From Candidatus Rifleibacteriota bacterium (GTDB lineage Bacteria > Muiribacteriota > Ozemobacteria > Ozemobacterales > Ozemobacteraceae): 64,000 nucleotides of DNA. Both the position numbers and the translations under genes were made by a program. The notes under the pieces were generated by a model. It made no database searches, had not been told where the DNA came from, and saw nothing but the letters and a program-made list of their open reading frames with translations. Location of the stretch: contig JADFXM010000028.1 of NCBI GenBank assembly GCA_015233565.1, positions 28,910 to 92,909 on the forward strand, written 5' to 3'. Positions 54,780 to 63,720 of this stretch are shown piece after piece; the first letter of the stretch is position 1, and each line of letters opens with the position of its first letter.

Positions 54780-57257
54780 ATGAAACGTTGTTTTATTTAC
54801 TTGTGTGTTTGTGCCATTTTGTCTGGCTCGGTGTTTTTTGCCGGTTGTGGTGGCAGTGATGGTACTAGTAACCCTGTTGGACCAACTATTCAAGGAACTT
54901 TGGGTGATATTCAACCCTTAGATATTTTTAAAATTGCCGAAGTTTCAGGTACCGGTCAAAATGTTGTACCTTTGGGAAAAAGCATCTCCGGATTGAATAC
55001 ATTCTCATTTCAAGTCCGTATTGCAAATGTTGATAAGAATTTTGCTCCAACTCTCACCATCAAAGTCGCTAAAGGAAATGATCTGCTTCTCACCCGATCA
55101 AGCGCAGTTACCAATGTGGCCCTGTATAGCTGTTCAAATCTTCAGGTTAAGGAAGTTGATACGTTTGACAGTTTGACATTCTCAGCTCCAATCCCAACTA
55201 ATGCATCAGTTCGAGTATATGATTGTGATAGACCTGCCGATGGTGTCAGTGCTAGCGCCAGAGCCAGCCTTCCCACTACGACATTAGGTGGAATGGCGGA
55301 TCGATGCTGTTTCGATGTAGATACTGTTCAGGGAGTGAACACAAATGATATAGTTATGATGCAAGCCTGGTTACTCCAACAGACTGCTGACGATAAGCGG
55401 AATTATTCCAAGATAAAAACTACCGCGACCACACTTTATAGCAAAGTAACTCTACCGGACACAGAAGATTTCATTAATCTTCCAAGAATCGAACTGGATG
55501 ATTTGGATGGAGTGGCAAGTAACGCTACCAGTGTTGTAACGATTGACGATATTGCTCTTGCAGTTGCATGGATGCAATCCGGTCGCCCCGTTCTCCCGAC
55601 TTCCCCCACCTGGGCTAATCCAGTAATGGTTATGGTTGCTAGCCGCGCGCAGGAAATTTACCCTAATCTTGCCACACTTGATCCAGCGAAAGTCCTCTTT
55701 CCAATGACTCCAGTCGGAACTTTGTGTGTTTTTCCTTCAGGTGCAAACAAACTTTCGCCTGCAGACGCTCCAATAAATCAGTCTAATTTCCAGGTTCGTA
55801 TCACTTCACTGAACAATATCTATGGAATGACAACATCTCCATACCTTTTGTACCAAGAAAACGGAAATGTTCTCAAAACATCGGCAGCACTTTCAACAAC
55901 CTGGAAAAGCGTTATCGGATATGATTCTCCAGATATTTCGAAAAATGTTGACCCATTCACATCTTTCATCATAACTCCTCCGATTCGCAAACCTGCAAGT
56001 TTCAAAATTAATAATGGCTCTTTGCGTTCTGTGTTAAGAGGAACACGACAAACGATTGGTTTGGATTTTAATTGCACTGTTTCCGTATGGGATATGGGCA
56101 TTGATCCCGTTTTTGCAACTCTTAAGTCAAAAGTTGGGGGCGATGATCCAATGGCGATTTCCACGTATTTTGGATCTGACGGATCAGGAAGCGCTCCAAT
56201 TACTCAAATTGATACGAGTGCTGTCAAATTTGCAAACCCTAAAGCAATTTGTAATTTTAATTTTGTGAATAATACAAATAGTGGATATGCAATTGTTGAT
56301 TCCGGAAATAACGCGCTGAGATTTTGCTATAAAGCGGGAGCCTTGATTAATAAAACCGTCACTTTGAAACTTGTTGACGACACAAATAATTATGGAATGC
56401 CTGTTGGAATTGCGCCCGGTTCCTTTTATTACTCAGGTGTAAATGATGTGTCCACTAGAACGTTATTCATTACAACCAAAGTTTTCAATTCGAATGTGGT
56501 AACTAAATACCGAATTCTTGCCATTCCGATTAGTGATGGTAATGATGTTTTAGTACCCGCGGGATTTGGTACCCCTGTTGTAATTTCTGAAATTGACGCT
56601 TCTCAGAATTATTCTTTTGATGGACCAATTTACTTAAATCGGAGTGGCACTATTAATAATGGAGATACGACTAAAAACTTTTTTGTCGTTGACACACTGA
56701 ACAATAAAATCCTTTCGGTTGCTATCGGTTCGTATGACAACGGAACATACGCTTCTCCAGCTGTTACAGTAGTTGCCAAACCGTCTGACTTCGAAGGAAA
56801 TTTTGTTCCAAAAGATATGGCTGTACTTATCGATTCCCGATCTACAGTTGCCAGTGCAACTATGTTTATCACTGACAGCGGGAACGGTGGAATTCAACGA
56901 TGTTACTCCGCTACCGGGGCAAATTGGACGGTCGCCTCCAGATACCCAATGCCAGACACCAAGTTCACCTCCCCCCGCGGAATATTTCTACCCTACAGTG
57001 TCTACGGAATGGATACATTTGCCCTGGTTGGAACCCAAGCAGCAGGTGATACTCTCGGAAAAGTCACACTTATGATTTATAACGCCAAAACCGGGATGTT
57101 GACTGATCCACAAGTTTTTGTTTCTTCAGCAGCTCTTCAAAATCCTGTATACATAACCAATGGCGGGAATGGAGTATTCATTGTGAACGATAGCTCTGAT
57201 CCCACCAAGGGCCACAATATTCAGGGGTTAACTTTTGTAAATTCAAATCCAATGTGA
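54780..57257 (+). CDS. lipoprotein with dockerin-like calcium sites and NHL-like propeller (B1)
   Basis: 825 residues, TTGGAGGAG before the ATG. Lipobox FFAGCGGS. Residues about 45-160 are the same sandwich module found at the end of A1. Two dockerin-like, EF-hand-like calcium repeats follow: CCFDVDTVQGVNTNDIV and the IDDIALAVAWMQSGRP segment. A second sandwich and then NHL/six-blade-propeller turns (YAIVDSGNNALRFCY, FFVVDTLNNKILSVAIG, MFITDSGNGGIQRCY) fill the C-terminus. Exported and lipid-anchored; dockerin-like parts hint at assembly with partner modules. Target unknown. Confidence 0.75.
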   Translation: MKRCFIYLCVCAILSGSVFFAGCGGSDGTSNPVGPTIQGTLGDIQPLDIFKIAEVSGTGQNVVPLGKSISGLNTFSFQVRIANVDKNFAPTLTIKVAKGNDLLLTRSSAVTNVALYSCSNLQVKEVDTFDSLTFSAPIPTNASVRVYDCDRPADGVSASARASLPTTTLGGMADRCCFDVDTVQGVNTNDIVMMQAWLLQQTADDKRNYSKIKTTATTLYSKVTLPDTEDFINLPRIELDDLDGVASNATSVVTIDDIALAVAWMQSGRPVLPTSPTWANPVMVMVASRAQEIYPNLATLDPAKVLFPMTPVGTLCVFPSGANKLSPADAPINQSNFQVRITSLNNIYGMTTSPYLLYQENGNVLKTSAALSTTWKSVIGYDSPDISKNVDPFTSFIITPPIRKPASFKINNGSLRSVLRGTRQTIGLDFNCTVSVWDMGIDPVFATLKSKVGGDDPMAISTYFGSDGSGSAPITQIDTSAVKFANPKAICNFNFVNNTNSGYAIVDSGNNALRFCYKAGALINKTVTLKLVDDTNNYGMPVGIAPGSFYYSGVNDVSTRTLFITTKVFNSNVVTKYRILAIPISDGNDVLVPAGFGTPVVISEIDASQNYSFDGPIYLNRSGTINNGDTTKNFFVVDTLNNKILSVAIGSYDNGTYASPAVTVVAKPSDFEGNFVPKDMAVLIDSRSTVASATMFITDSGNGGIQRCYSATGANWTVASRYPMPDTKFTSPRGIFLPYSVYGMDTFALVGTQAAGDTLGKVTLMIYNAKTGMLTDPQVFVSSAALQNPVYITNGGNGVFIVNDSSDPTKGHNIQGLTFVNSNPM

Positions 57258-57310
57258 TTTTTATGGTTTCCCTTTTTGAAGACTTAAGGATTTTTACCGG
57301 TTGATAATTT

Positions 57311-57336
57311 TCTGGCGCCGGATAACCGGCGCCAGA
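57311..57336 (+). terminator. perfect 11-bp G+C-rich hairpin after B1
   Basis: TCTGGCGCCGG-ataa-CCGGCGCCAGA, followed by a T-rich but interrupted run. Probably ends the B1 transcript; it lies in the leader of A2. Confidence 0.65.
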
Positions 57337-57402
57337 TTCGCTTTCTACTGCTTCTTAAAATTGCTGTTGTTTTATTGTACTCCACAAGGGACGGCTGGAA
57401 AT

Positions 57403-60174
57403 ATGAAAAGACGTACATATTTGAGTATTTGTTTCATCATCATCATCATGGCACATTTTCTTATAGGTTGTCGTGATTTCACGGGAAATTGGGAAACCGT
57501 TGCAGAAAATCCTGTGATAACTCCCCCCTCAAACACCATCGCAAACATTGCGGTCAAGATTGACGAATCGGTGGTCGGAGCCGTCAGTGCAGACAACCTT
57601 GATCTGTGGGGTGATTCAGCAAGTTCAACGAAAAATGGAAACATTGCTGGTAAGCTGGATTCAACTCTTGCAACAAAATATGGATTGATTGCATCCTATT
57701 TCAACGCTTTTTTGAAAAACAAGGATGACCAACAAATTGGAGAACCGGTTTCAATTGATTTTCATGGTCTTTGTTTCTTTAAAAACGTTCCAACCCAAAA
57801 TGATCTTCGAGTAGAAGTAGTACACAAAAATCAATTCCAAAATTTAGGTACTTCAACCGCGAAATTAACACTTGTTACATATATCGGAGAAATTCCTGCC
57901 AATGTCGATATTACAAAAGAAATCGTTATTACCTGCAAAACGATGGCAATTGCACAGATAATGAATGAAGGAAAGTCAATTTATGGTGCTTCCTTCACCC
58001 TTGAATTAGCTTCAAAGGCGTTAAACACTATCGATACAATTTCCCAAAATATTTTAAAAACCATCAGTGAAATTATCCCCGATGGTTCAAATTTGGAAAA
58101 AATTATTAAAATTGAAGTTTCTTTTACCAATATTGTACAAACTATCGTACAACTTCCAGTCATTTCAAATATTCATACCGAATCGTTAACAAATTCCTCA
58201 GCTTTTCTTGATTTTTCAGTTAGCCAAGCCTTACCCGCAACCATTGAATACGGATTAACAACGGATTATGAAATTACCAATGACAATCCCGTTGCGACAG
58301 CTTCAGCAAAAACGGATCACCAATTTCAGATTTCCGGGCTGCTAAGCGGAGTGACTTATCACTATAGAGCTGTTGTCTACACTTCCGCCGAAAAAATTGT
58401 CAGTCCAGACAAAATCTTCGTTACCCAATCAAAAGTTGACGCAACTCCCCTTACGATTTCAAATCTGGTTGCCAATCCAATCAGCGATGGAGAGGTAATT
58501 ATCTCCTGGAATGCCTCAAAAATGGCCTATGGGTATCTTGAATACGGCCTTAGTAGCGACTATGGATTATCTACAAATTCTGCAATACTTCAAGCTTCCT
58601 TTTCCTTTGACTTGGCTAATTTGATTTCCGGACAGAGGCTTTATCACTACCGAGTTACTACTACCGACACTAACGGAAATAAATACGTTTCTCCTGATCA
58701 AACCTTTACCTTAAAGGAAACTACGGCCCCGGATATTACCGGCCCGATTGTTGTTGAGGTTGTAGCTACATCTACTACGAATTCTGGTATAATTTCGTTT
58801 ATCACTGACGAACCTGCCGAGGCATCTATAACCTATGTGCCAGGTTCTTTTTCTGCACTCAGCCAGGATTTAAAAACCATTGCAGGCCCTTTGAACTTCA
58901 CTCTAAGCCATTCGATTACAATTCCGGGTTTAAATCAACTTTCCTCATATTCCTACCAAATTTCCTCAGTGGATAAATTAGGAAATTTTTCAAAAACAAG
59001 TGTTTATTCTTTCAGCACATTGCCAGACAACACTCCAGTAATTATTTCAAATGTAAAAATTCAGCAAAACAGCACTTTTCTGCTCAATCACTTTGTTACA
59101 TTACAGTGGGAAACAAACCAGGATTGCCAATGCACTGTCTCTTATGGAATTGGAAGTGATCGAAGTTTGACTGCTTCTGAAACCGTAATCGGACAAAAAC
59201 ATTCTCTTGACCTTAAGACCGCAGCGACCGATTCAAATTACGGATTTTCGATCAGGGCAATAAACGACATTACCGGTTCTGACAGTAGCTACAATGGCGT
59301 TTTTAAAACTCCGAAAATTGAAGTGAAAGACCTCAATATAAGCTTTAATCCAGAAGGAACCGCAGCAACTTTTACATTTTCCACCGGTGACCCTTGCAGA
59401 ATTCGTATCCGGTATGGGGTGAACTCAGTATCCGAAAATACTACTTTGGAATCCTCGGCTTCTTCAACTTCACAAATAGCTTCTTTAACCCGACTTCCTC
59501 CCTATACTACCTACAATTATGAAATATTGTGCATGGATGATTTAGGTAATGAGTGCCTTTCCAATTCCGGAACTTTTAAAACACCCAGAATTGAAGTGAC
59601 ACAGCTGAATATCGGCACAGGAATAGAAGGAACCACTGCAAGTTTCACCTATTCTACCAGTACTCTTGCTAAAACAAGTCTTCACTATTGGGTTAATTTA
59701 AATTCCGTTATTACAAAAACGGCCAGTGACGTTTTTGAGATTCCACATAGCTTATTCTTCAACAATCTAACTCCTCAAACAACCTATAATTATGACATCT
59801 TATGCAAGGATTCCTCTGGAAATGAATACGTTTCCAAGTCAGGGACATTTGTAACTCCCCTTCAGGTTATTCCATTCGGAATGCAAATTGAAAAAATGAG
59901 CGCTCTTATGCTGATTCGAATTGGCTTGACAGACTCAAACTATTCACCGACAGTTTCATTTGATACCAATCAGGGTGCAAAAACATTTATTAAATCAGAT
60001 CCCCTTTCAGATCCTAAAATTAACCAAATTGTCCTGGCCTACAATAATACGGATCTGTTCATACTTAAGCCATTTTCTTCAATGAGTTTGTCTGTACCAC
60101 TTCCTTCAGGTGCTACAGCGGAGATTTTTGATCCTAATGTTAATTCTTCTATTGTGAAAGTGACCGTTCCATGA
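57403..60174 (+). CDS. large lipoprotein with fibronectin-III-like repeats (A2, paralogue of A1)
   Basis: 923 residues from ATG 57403; the 34-residue upstream extension runs through the terminator hairpin and is rejected. Lipobox HFLIGCRD. Domain order matches A1: N-terminal domain, repeated FN3-like sandwiches (IEYGLTTDYEITNDNPV is nearly the same as in A1), a final shared sandwich (FGMQIEKMSALMLIRIGL). The Thr/Gln linker of A1 is replaced by a short segment. The gene overlaps the next frame by ATGA. Function unknown. Confidence 0.75.
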   Translation: MKRRTYLSICFIIIIMAHFLIGCRDFTGNWETVAENPVITPPSNTIANIAVKIDESVVGAVSADNLDLWGDSASSTKNGNIAGKLDSTLATKYGLIASYFNAFLKNKDDQQIGEPVSIDFHGLCFFKNVPTQNDLRVEVVHKNQFQNLGTSTAKLTLVTYIGEIPANVDITKEIVITCKTMAIAQIMNEGKSIYGASFTLELASKALNTIDTISQNILKTISEIIPDGSNLEKIIKIEVSFTNIVQTIVQLPVISNIHTESLTNSSAFLDFSVSQALPATIEYGLTTDYEITNDNPVATASAKTDHQFQISGLLSGVTYHYRAVVYTSAEKIVSPDKIFVTQSKVDATPLTISNLVANPISDGEVIISWNASKMAYGYLEYGLSSDYGLSTNSAILQASFSFDLANLISGQRLYHYRVTTTDTNGNKYVSPDQTFTLKETTAPDITGPIVVEVVATSTTNSGIISFITDEPAEASITYVPGSFSALSQDLKTIAGPLNFTLSHSITIPGLNQLSSYSYQISSVDKLGNFSKTSVYSFSTLPDNTPVIISNVKIQQNSTFLLNHFVTLQWETNQDCQCTVSYGIGSDRSLTASETVIGQKHSLDLKTAATDSNYGFSIRAINDITGSDSSYNGVFKTPKIEVKDLNISFNPEGTAATFTFSTGDPCRIRIRYGVNSVSENTTLESSASSTSQIASLTRLPPYTTYNYEILCMDDLGNECLSNSGTFKTPRIEVTQLNIGTGIEGTTASFTYSTSTLAKTSLHYWVNLNSVITKTASDVFEIPHSLFFNNLTPQTTYNYDILCKDSSGNEYVSKSGTFVTPLQVIPFGMQIEKMSALMLIRIGLTDSNYSPTVSFDTNQGAKTFIKSDPLSDPKINQIVLAYNNTDLFILKPFSSMSLSVPLPSGATAEIFDPNVNSSIVKVTVP

Positions 60175-60203
60175 ACAGAAAAAGCTACGACGGAGAATCA
60201 ATC

Positions 60204-61574
60204 ATGAAACGACGAATTCTACTCCTCATCTCTCTTCTTTCCATTTACATTGGATTTTTATCCGGATGTGGCAAAGGTTCAGATGTTGAAAACCCTATTG
60301 GCCCGGAGTCACAGATGAAAACTCAAACTGTATCCGGCGGCATTACATTCCCTGGGATGCTTAAACTTGCCAGTGTAGTTTCAAATGGTTCCAATACCGT
60401 TTGCCTTGGAACCATGTGTGAAAATATTCCCTCAATTGCTTTAGTTGTAAAAATTACAGGGCTACAAGCAGAGTTGAAACCATCTTTGAAACTTTTGGCC
60501 GAGGATGGTTCTGAAATTCTTTTTGAGCAGGTGTCTTCTCCTCTTGAAGGATATGTACTAGCAAATTCATCCATTTCCATCAAACTTCTTAAAAAATTCG
60601 AGTCGCTTACTTTTTCTAAGTCTATTTCTTCAGGTGCAACCGTGGAAGTTTTTGACGCTAACCGGGCGCCTTGTTCTTCGCCTACCGCCGCTATTCGAGC
60701 TACCCTGGGCTATTTAATGCCAATACAAAGACTGTCTTTCGACTTTGATCAAAACAGTGTTGTTGATGTTTCAGACATTGCTTTTGCCCTTGCCTGGATA
60801 CAATCCGAACGGTCCTATACGGTAAGTCAGGTTAAAGCTCGGGCGGATGAAATCTACCCATATAGCACAACTACAATAAAAAATTTACCATATTCCAGAT
60901 TTGATAATCTGGCATTAATGACAAGCCAGTCATCATCAGATATTTCCGCTGGAATGGTTGGAATTGAGGATGTCGCTTTAACAATAGCTTGGATTCAAGG
61001 TGGCCGACCCACGAAAGATGCCTCAAGTACAGTTGATATAAAAATTTTGAAACGAGCCCAGGACCTCCTTAACACTCTGAAAATCGGAACAATAAGTCAA
61101 GTGAATTTCTATCCTGGAAAAATTGTGGGCTATCGTATTCCATTGAATAATCTCATCTCAAAAACGAGCAATGTTGCTTTCAAAGTTGTGTTTTTGAATA
61201 CACAAAGTGGACAATCGGTTGCTACAGATACCATTCCTCAAACCTACTTCGGCTTTGTTACTCTAAGCCCAGTGGCGAGTTCTCCAATTGAAATGTCACG
61301 TTCTGACGCACTTTCTAAACCCGAGATGGACGGAAATTTGGTGAAAACAGCTCAGTCCGACTTTATTCCTGTTGGTAATCTGGCATATTATCAACTTCCT
61401 GATTTCCAGGAAATAATGGTTGGACAGGATTTCAAGACACTTTACAACGCCAGCTCTAATAACTCTAAAACAGACACTATCAATGTTTATAATTTTGAGA
61501 TCCCAGAAACCAATTTGTTGTTGGCTTCCCCAACTGATGTAATTCACATAAATTTGAATTTTTTTGGAAATTAA
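60204..61574 (+). CDS. lipoprotein with dockerin-like repeats (B2, shorter paralogue of B1)
   Basis: 456 residues from ATG 60204 with CGGAG upstream; an ATG at 60171 overlapping the A2 stop would add 11 residues. Lipobox GFLSGCGK. The sandwich module is followed by dockerin-like calcium repeats (SFDFDQNSVVDVSDIAFALA and GIEDVALTIAWIQGGRP). Instead of the propeller of B1 it ends in a shorter sandwich-like domain. Co-transcribed with A2. Confidence 0.72.
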   Translation: MKRRILLLISLLSIYIGFLSGCGKGSDVENPIGPESQMKTQTVSGGITFPGMLKLASVVSNGSNTVCLGTMCENIPSIALVVKITGLQAELKPSLKLLAEDGSEILFEQVSSPLEGYVLANSSISIKLLKKFESLTFSKSISSGATVEVFDANRAPCSSPTAAIRATLGYLMPIQRLSFDFDQNSVVDVSDIAFALAWIQSERSYTVSQVKARADEIYPYSTTTIKNLPYSRFDNLALMTSQSSSDISAGMVGIEDVALTIAWIQGGRPTKDASSTVDIKILKRAQDLLNTLKIGTISQVNFYPGKIVGYRIPLNNLISKTSNVAFKVVFLNTQSGQSVATDTIPQTYFGFVTLSPVASSPIEMSRSDALSKPEMDGNLVKTAQSDFIPVGNLAYYQLPDFQEIMVGQDFKTLYNASSNNSKTDTINVYNFEIPETNLLLASPTDVIHINLNFFGN

Positions 61575-61849
61575 AAATCGCTTTACTCAAATTGCATTTA
61601 GCTTACGAAAAAACGGTTTTTATCTGCATCTGAATGAAATCCTGGCTATAGAGCTTCTTGTAATATTGTATAAATTTGCACATTGGACAAAAAGAAATTC
61701 AGGTTTGATGATCATTGTGATATTTTTTGCAAATTTGAATTTGCTAATTTTGCAAGAACCTCTATATTAAGGTTTTTCAGAAGAAAAATAATTTTTGCTT
61801 CATAAAAAGGAATTTCCTTAAAAAATTTGGGATTGAAATCGTTGTTTAA
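61575..61849. other. intergenic stretch after B2
   Basis: Contains the second 23-bp repeat (listed). No gene with a ribosome site; no T-tailed hairpin. Confidence 0.5.
61744..61766 (-). repeat. 23-bp repeat, copy 2 (insertion-sequence end-like)
   Basis: Exact inverse of 10785-10807 (CTAATTTTGCAAGAACCTC and on). The two copies are 51 kb apart and facing each other. Confidence 0.65.
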
Positions 61850-62052
61850 TACCAATTATTATTAATCCGTAGGTATGCTTAAATCTTCCAAAAAAAGATT
61901 TTCCATAAAGTCATTGGAAAGTGTTGGACGTTTTTCTGAATATTCAATTTTTTTCGAATAAGGTTGCTTCATCGCCTTTGGCTCCCAACGTTGTCGGAAA
62001 ATTTCTTCAGCAGCCAAGAAGATTGAAACCCACGAACTAATTATGAATGGTA
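61850..62052 (-). mobile_element. 203-bp MITE, TACCAWT family, copy 2
   Basis: Same length as the copy at 31377-31579, inverted, six differences, TAA flanks at 61847-61849 and 62053-62055. Three of the six changes fall in third codon positions of the internal frame. The element ends seven bases before the ATG of a methyltransferase gene. Confidence 0.85.
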
Positions 62053-62058
62053 TAATTC

Positions 62059-62751
62059 ATGAACAGAATTGACATTCTTCAAAAGATTCTCGACCGAAAA
62101 AAAGCACGAACCTATCTTGAAATAGGCGTCGACAGAGGAGAATGTTTTTTTCCCCTAAAAGCCAAGCGAAAAATTGCCTTGGACCTTTCATTCCATTTCT
62201 CAACAAGAACAAAAGTAAAATGGGTTCTGAAAAATCCTTGTAATTTGCTTGCAAAATTCTATCGAATGTCCAGCAATGAATTTTTCCAAAAAATTAAACT
62301 GCCCTGGCGTTTGGATGTCTCTTTTATAGATGGCCTGCATACCTATCAACAGGTACTGAACGATGTACAAAATGTTCTTTTATATTTGAAATCTGATGGT
62401 GTGATTGTTCTTCACGATTGTAATCCCGGAAACGCGTTGGAAGCTTATCCTGCGAATTCAATCCAGGATGCTGCCTCTCTTAATTTACCAGGGTGGGATT
62501 GGTATTGGTGTGGAGATGTTTGGAAAGCTATTTGTTACTTGAGAAATTTCAGGAAGGACCTTAACGTATTTGTTCTTGATTGCGATTTTGGAGTTGGAAT
62601 AATTACTCGCGGAAAGCCTTCTGAGTGTCTAAACTTTTCCGAAGATGAGTTAAATAAAATGAGTTTCGACTATTTTGAAAAAAATAGGAATTGGCTCCTG
62701 AACTTGAAGAATGAGAATTACTTATTTGAATTCCTGAAAACAATTGAGTAA
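62059..62751 (+). CDS. class I SAM-dependent methyltransferase (Methyltransf_24-like)
   Basis: 230 residues. SAM-binding motif I TYLEIGVDRGECFFPL, then ALDLSF, and DVSFIDGLHTYQQVLNDV with GVIVLHDCNPG, the pattern of Methyltransf_24 and related enzymes found in glycan and cell-surface clusters. Substrate unknown. The ATG lies immediately after a MITE, so its native leader is replaced; no ribosome site is visible before 62059, which makes its present expression doubtful. Confidence 0.8.
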   Translation: MNRIDILQKILDRKKARTYLEIGVDRGECFFPLKAKRKIALDLSFHFSTRTKVKWVLKNPCNLLAKFYRMSSNEFFQKIKLPWRLDVSFIDGLHTYQQVLNDVQNVLLYLKSDGVIVLHDCNPGNALEAYPANSIQDAASLNLPGWDWYWCGDVWKAICYLRNFRKDLNVFVLDCDFGVGIITRGKPSECLNFSEDELNKMSFDYFEKNRNWLLNLKNENYLFEFLKTIE

Positions 62752-62797
62752 ACCTGATCTTCCAAGGTTCGTACCTAAATGAAAGGAGCTCCTAATA

Positions 62798-62935
62798 ATG
62801 AAATGGAAGCAAAATGGGCATTTATTGTGCCAACTCCTTTGTAGGCAGCGATGGTTTGGAAAGTGGCTATTAGGCAACTTCTGTCGCATCCCTACTGCTT
62901 ACGCTAAATATTTTGTTGCTGCTCTTAAACGCTGA
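62798..62935 (+). CDS. possible small cationic protein (45 aa)
   Basis: ATG 62798 with AAAGGAG nine bases upstream opens a 45-codon frame: MKWKQNGHLLCQLLCRQRWF and on, Trp/Cys/Lys-rich with a KYFVAALKR end. The stop lies inside an AAACGC/GCGTTT stem followed by nine T residues, the usual layout of a short monocistronic gene. No family recognised. Confidence 0.4.
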   Translation: MKWKQNGHLLCQLLCRQRWFGKWLLGNFCRIPTAYAKYFVAALKR

Positions 62936-62967
62936 TTGGGAGATAAATACGGGGCGTTTTTTTTTAA
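62927..62967 (+). terminator. possible intrinsic terminator of the small ORF
   Basis: AAACGC and GCGTTT with a 21-base loop, then T9. The stem is short, so strength is uncertain. Confidence 0.45.
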
Positions 62968-63087
62968 GTTTTGACGTGGAACTTCCGGTAAACAATGCCA
63001 CCTCGAGCCTCTCAAAAATTACCGAGGTTTAATTGAAATTTATTTCAAAAAAATTTGACCGCTGATTTTTTCCCTGATAATTCATTA

Positions 63088-63720
63088 TCAGCGAAATTTT
63101 TTGAAAAACCTGGACAAAGCGGCAATTAACCTGGAAATATCCGCGTGTTTTTTTGATGGGGATTGTACTTGTTGGGAAGTATTCTGCCATTTTTTGAATT
63201 TCCCTAGAAATTCAGTCAATGGTGGGGTAGTTTCTTTGAATCCAATTCCAACGACTGTGTGGGGAAATGTTTCTTTGCCCTGAAAACCGGTTAGTGAATT
63301 TGAAAAAGGCTTCAATAATGATTTGAACCCCTCTGGTGTAAATCGCCAGTAATCATTTGGGCAATCGTGAATTGGGAAATTCATGACAGAGGTTATAACC
63401 ACAATCCCATCAGGGCGAAGTATTCGGTGAATTTCCTTCAGCGCTTGATGTGGGTATTCCACGTGTTCAAGAGTGTCAAAGCACAGAACTGTCCCTGCTG
63501 ATTCTGAAGGAAGATCTATTTCATGAAGGTCCAATATTTTGTCCACTCCCGGGCCTTCTATCAGATCGCACCCTGTAAAATTCTTCTGAGGGAAACAGGG
63601 ACGCAAATCTGCAAAACCAATTTGTCCTGGGATCTGAAATGAACCAAATTCGTAGATTGGTTCGGCAATTGGAAGCGTCGACGAGGTTAAAAATGCAAAA
63701 TCCTTTACGTTTTGTCTCAA
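63088..63720 (-). CDS. class I SAM-dependent methyltransferase (Methyltransf_11-like)
   Basis: 210 residues. YEFGSFQIPGQIGFADLR is an atypical motif I; then IEGPGVDKILDLHEIDLP, VLCFDTLEHVEYPHQALKEI and LRPDGIVVITSVMNFPIHD follow the Methyltransf_11 order. A C-terminal PNDYWRFTPEGF segment is common in enzymes of polysaccharide and O-antigen clusters. Convergent with the other methyltransferase and the small ORF. Substrate unknown. Confidence 0.82.
   Translation of the reverse strand: MRQNVKDFAFLTSSTLPIAEPIYEFGSFQIPGQIGFADLRPCFPQKNFTGCDLIEGPGVDKILDLHEIDLPSESAGTVLCFDTLEHVEYPHQALKEIHRILRPDGIVVITSVMNFPIHDCPNDYWRFTPEGFKSLLKPFSNSLTGFQGKETFPHTVVGIGFKETTPPLTEFLGKFKKWQNTSQQVQSPSKKHADISRLIAALSRFFKKFR

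Larger units (their letters stand above)
62752..63087. other. short gene region with a small ORF and possible terminator
   Basis: About 340 bp between two methyltransferase genes; holds the small ORF and hairpin listed below and nothing else supported. Confidence 0.4.

Noticed and set aside
63074..63091. CTGATAA-ttca-TTATCAG as a terminator of the minus-strand methyltransferase
   Set aside because: Overlaps the stop codon and is not followed by a T-run on the minus strand.
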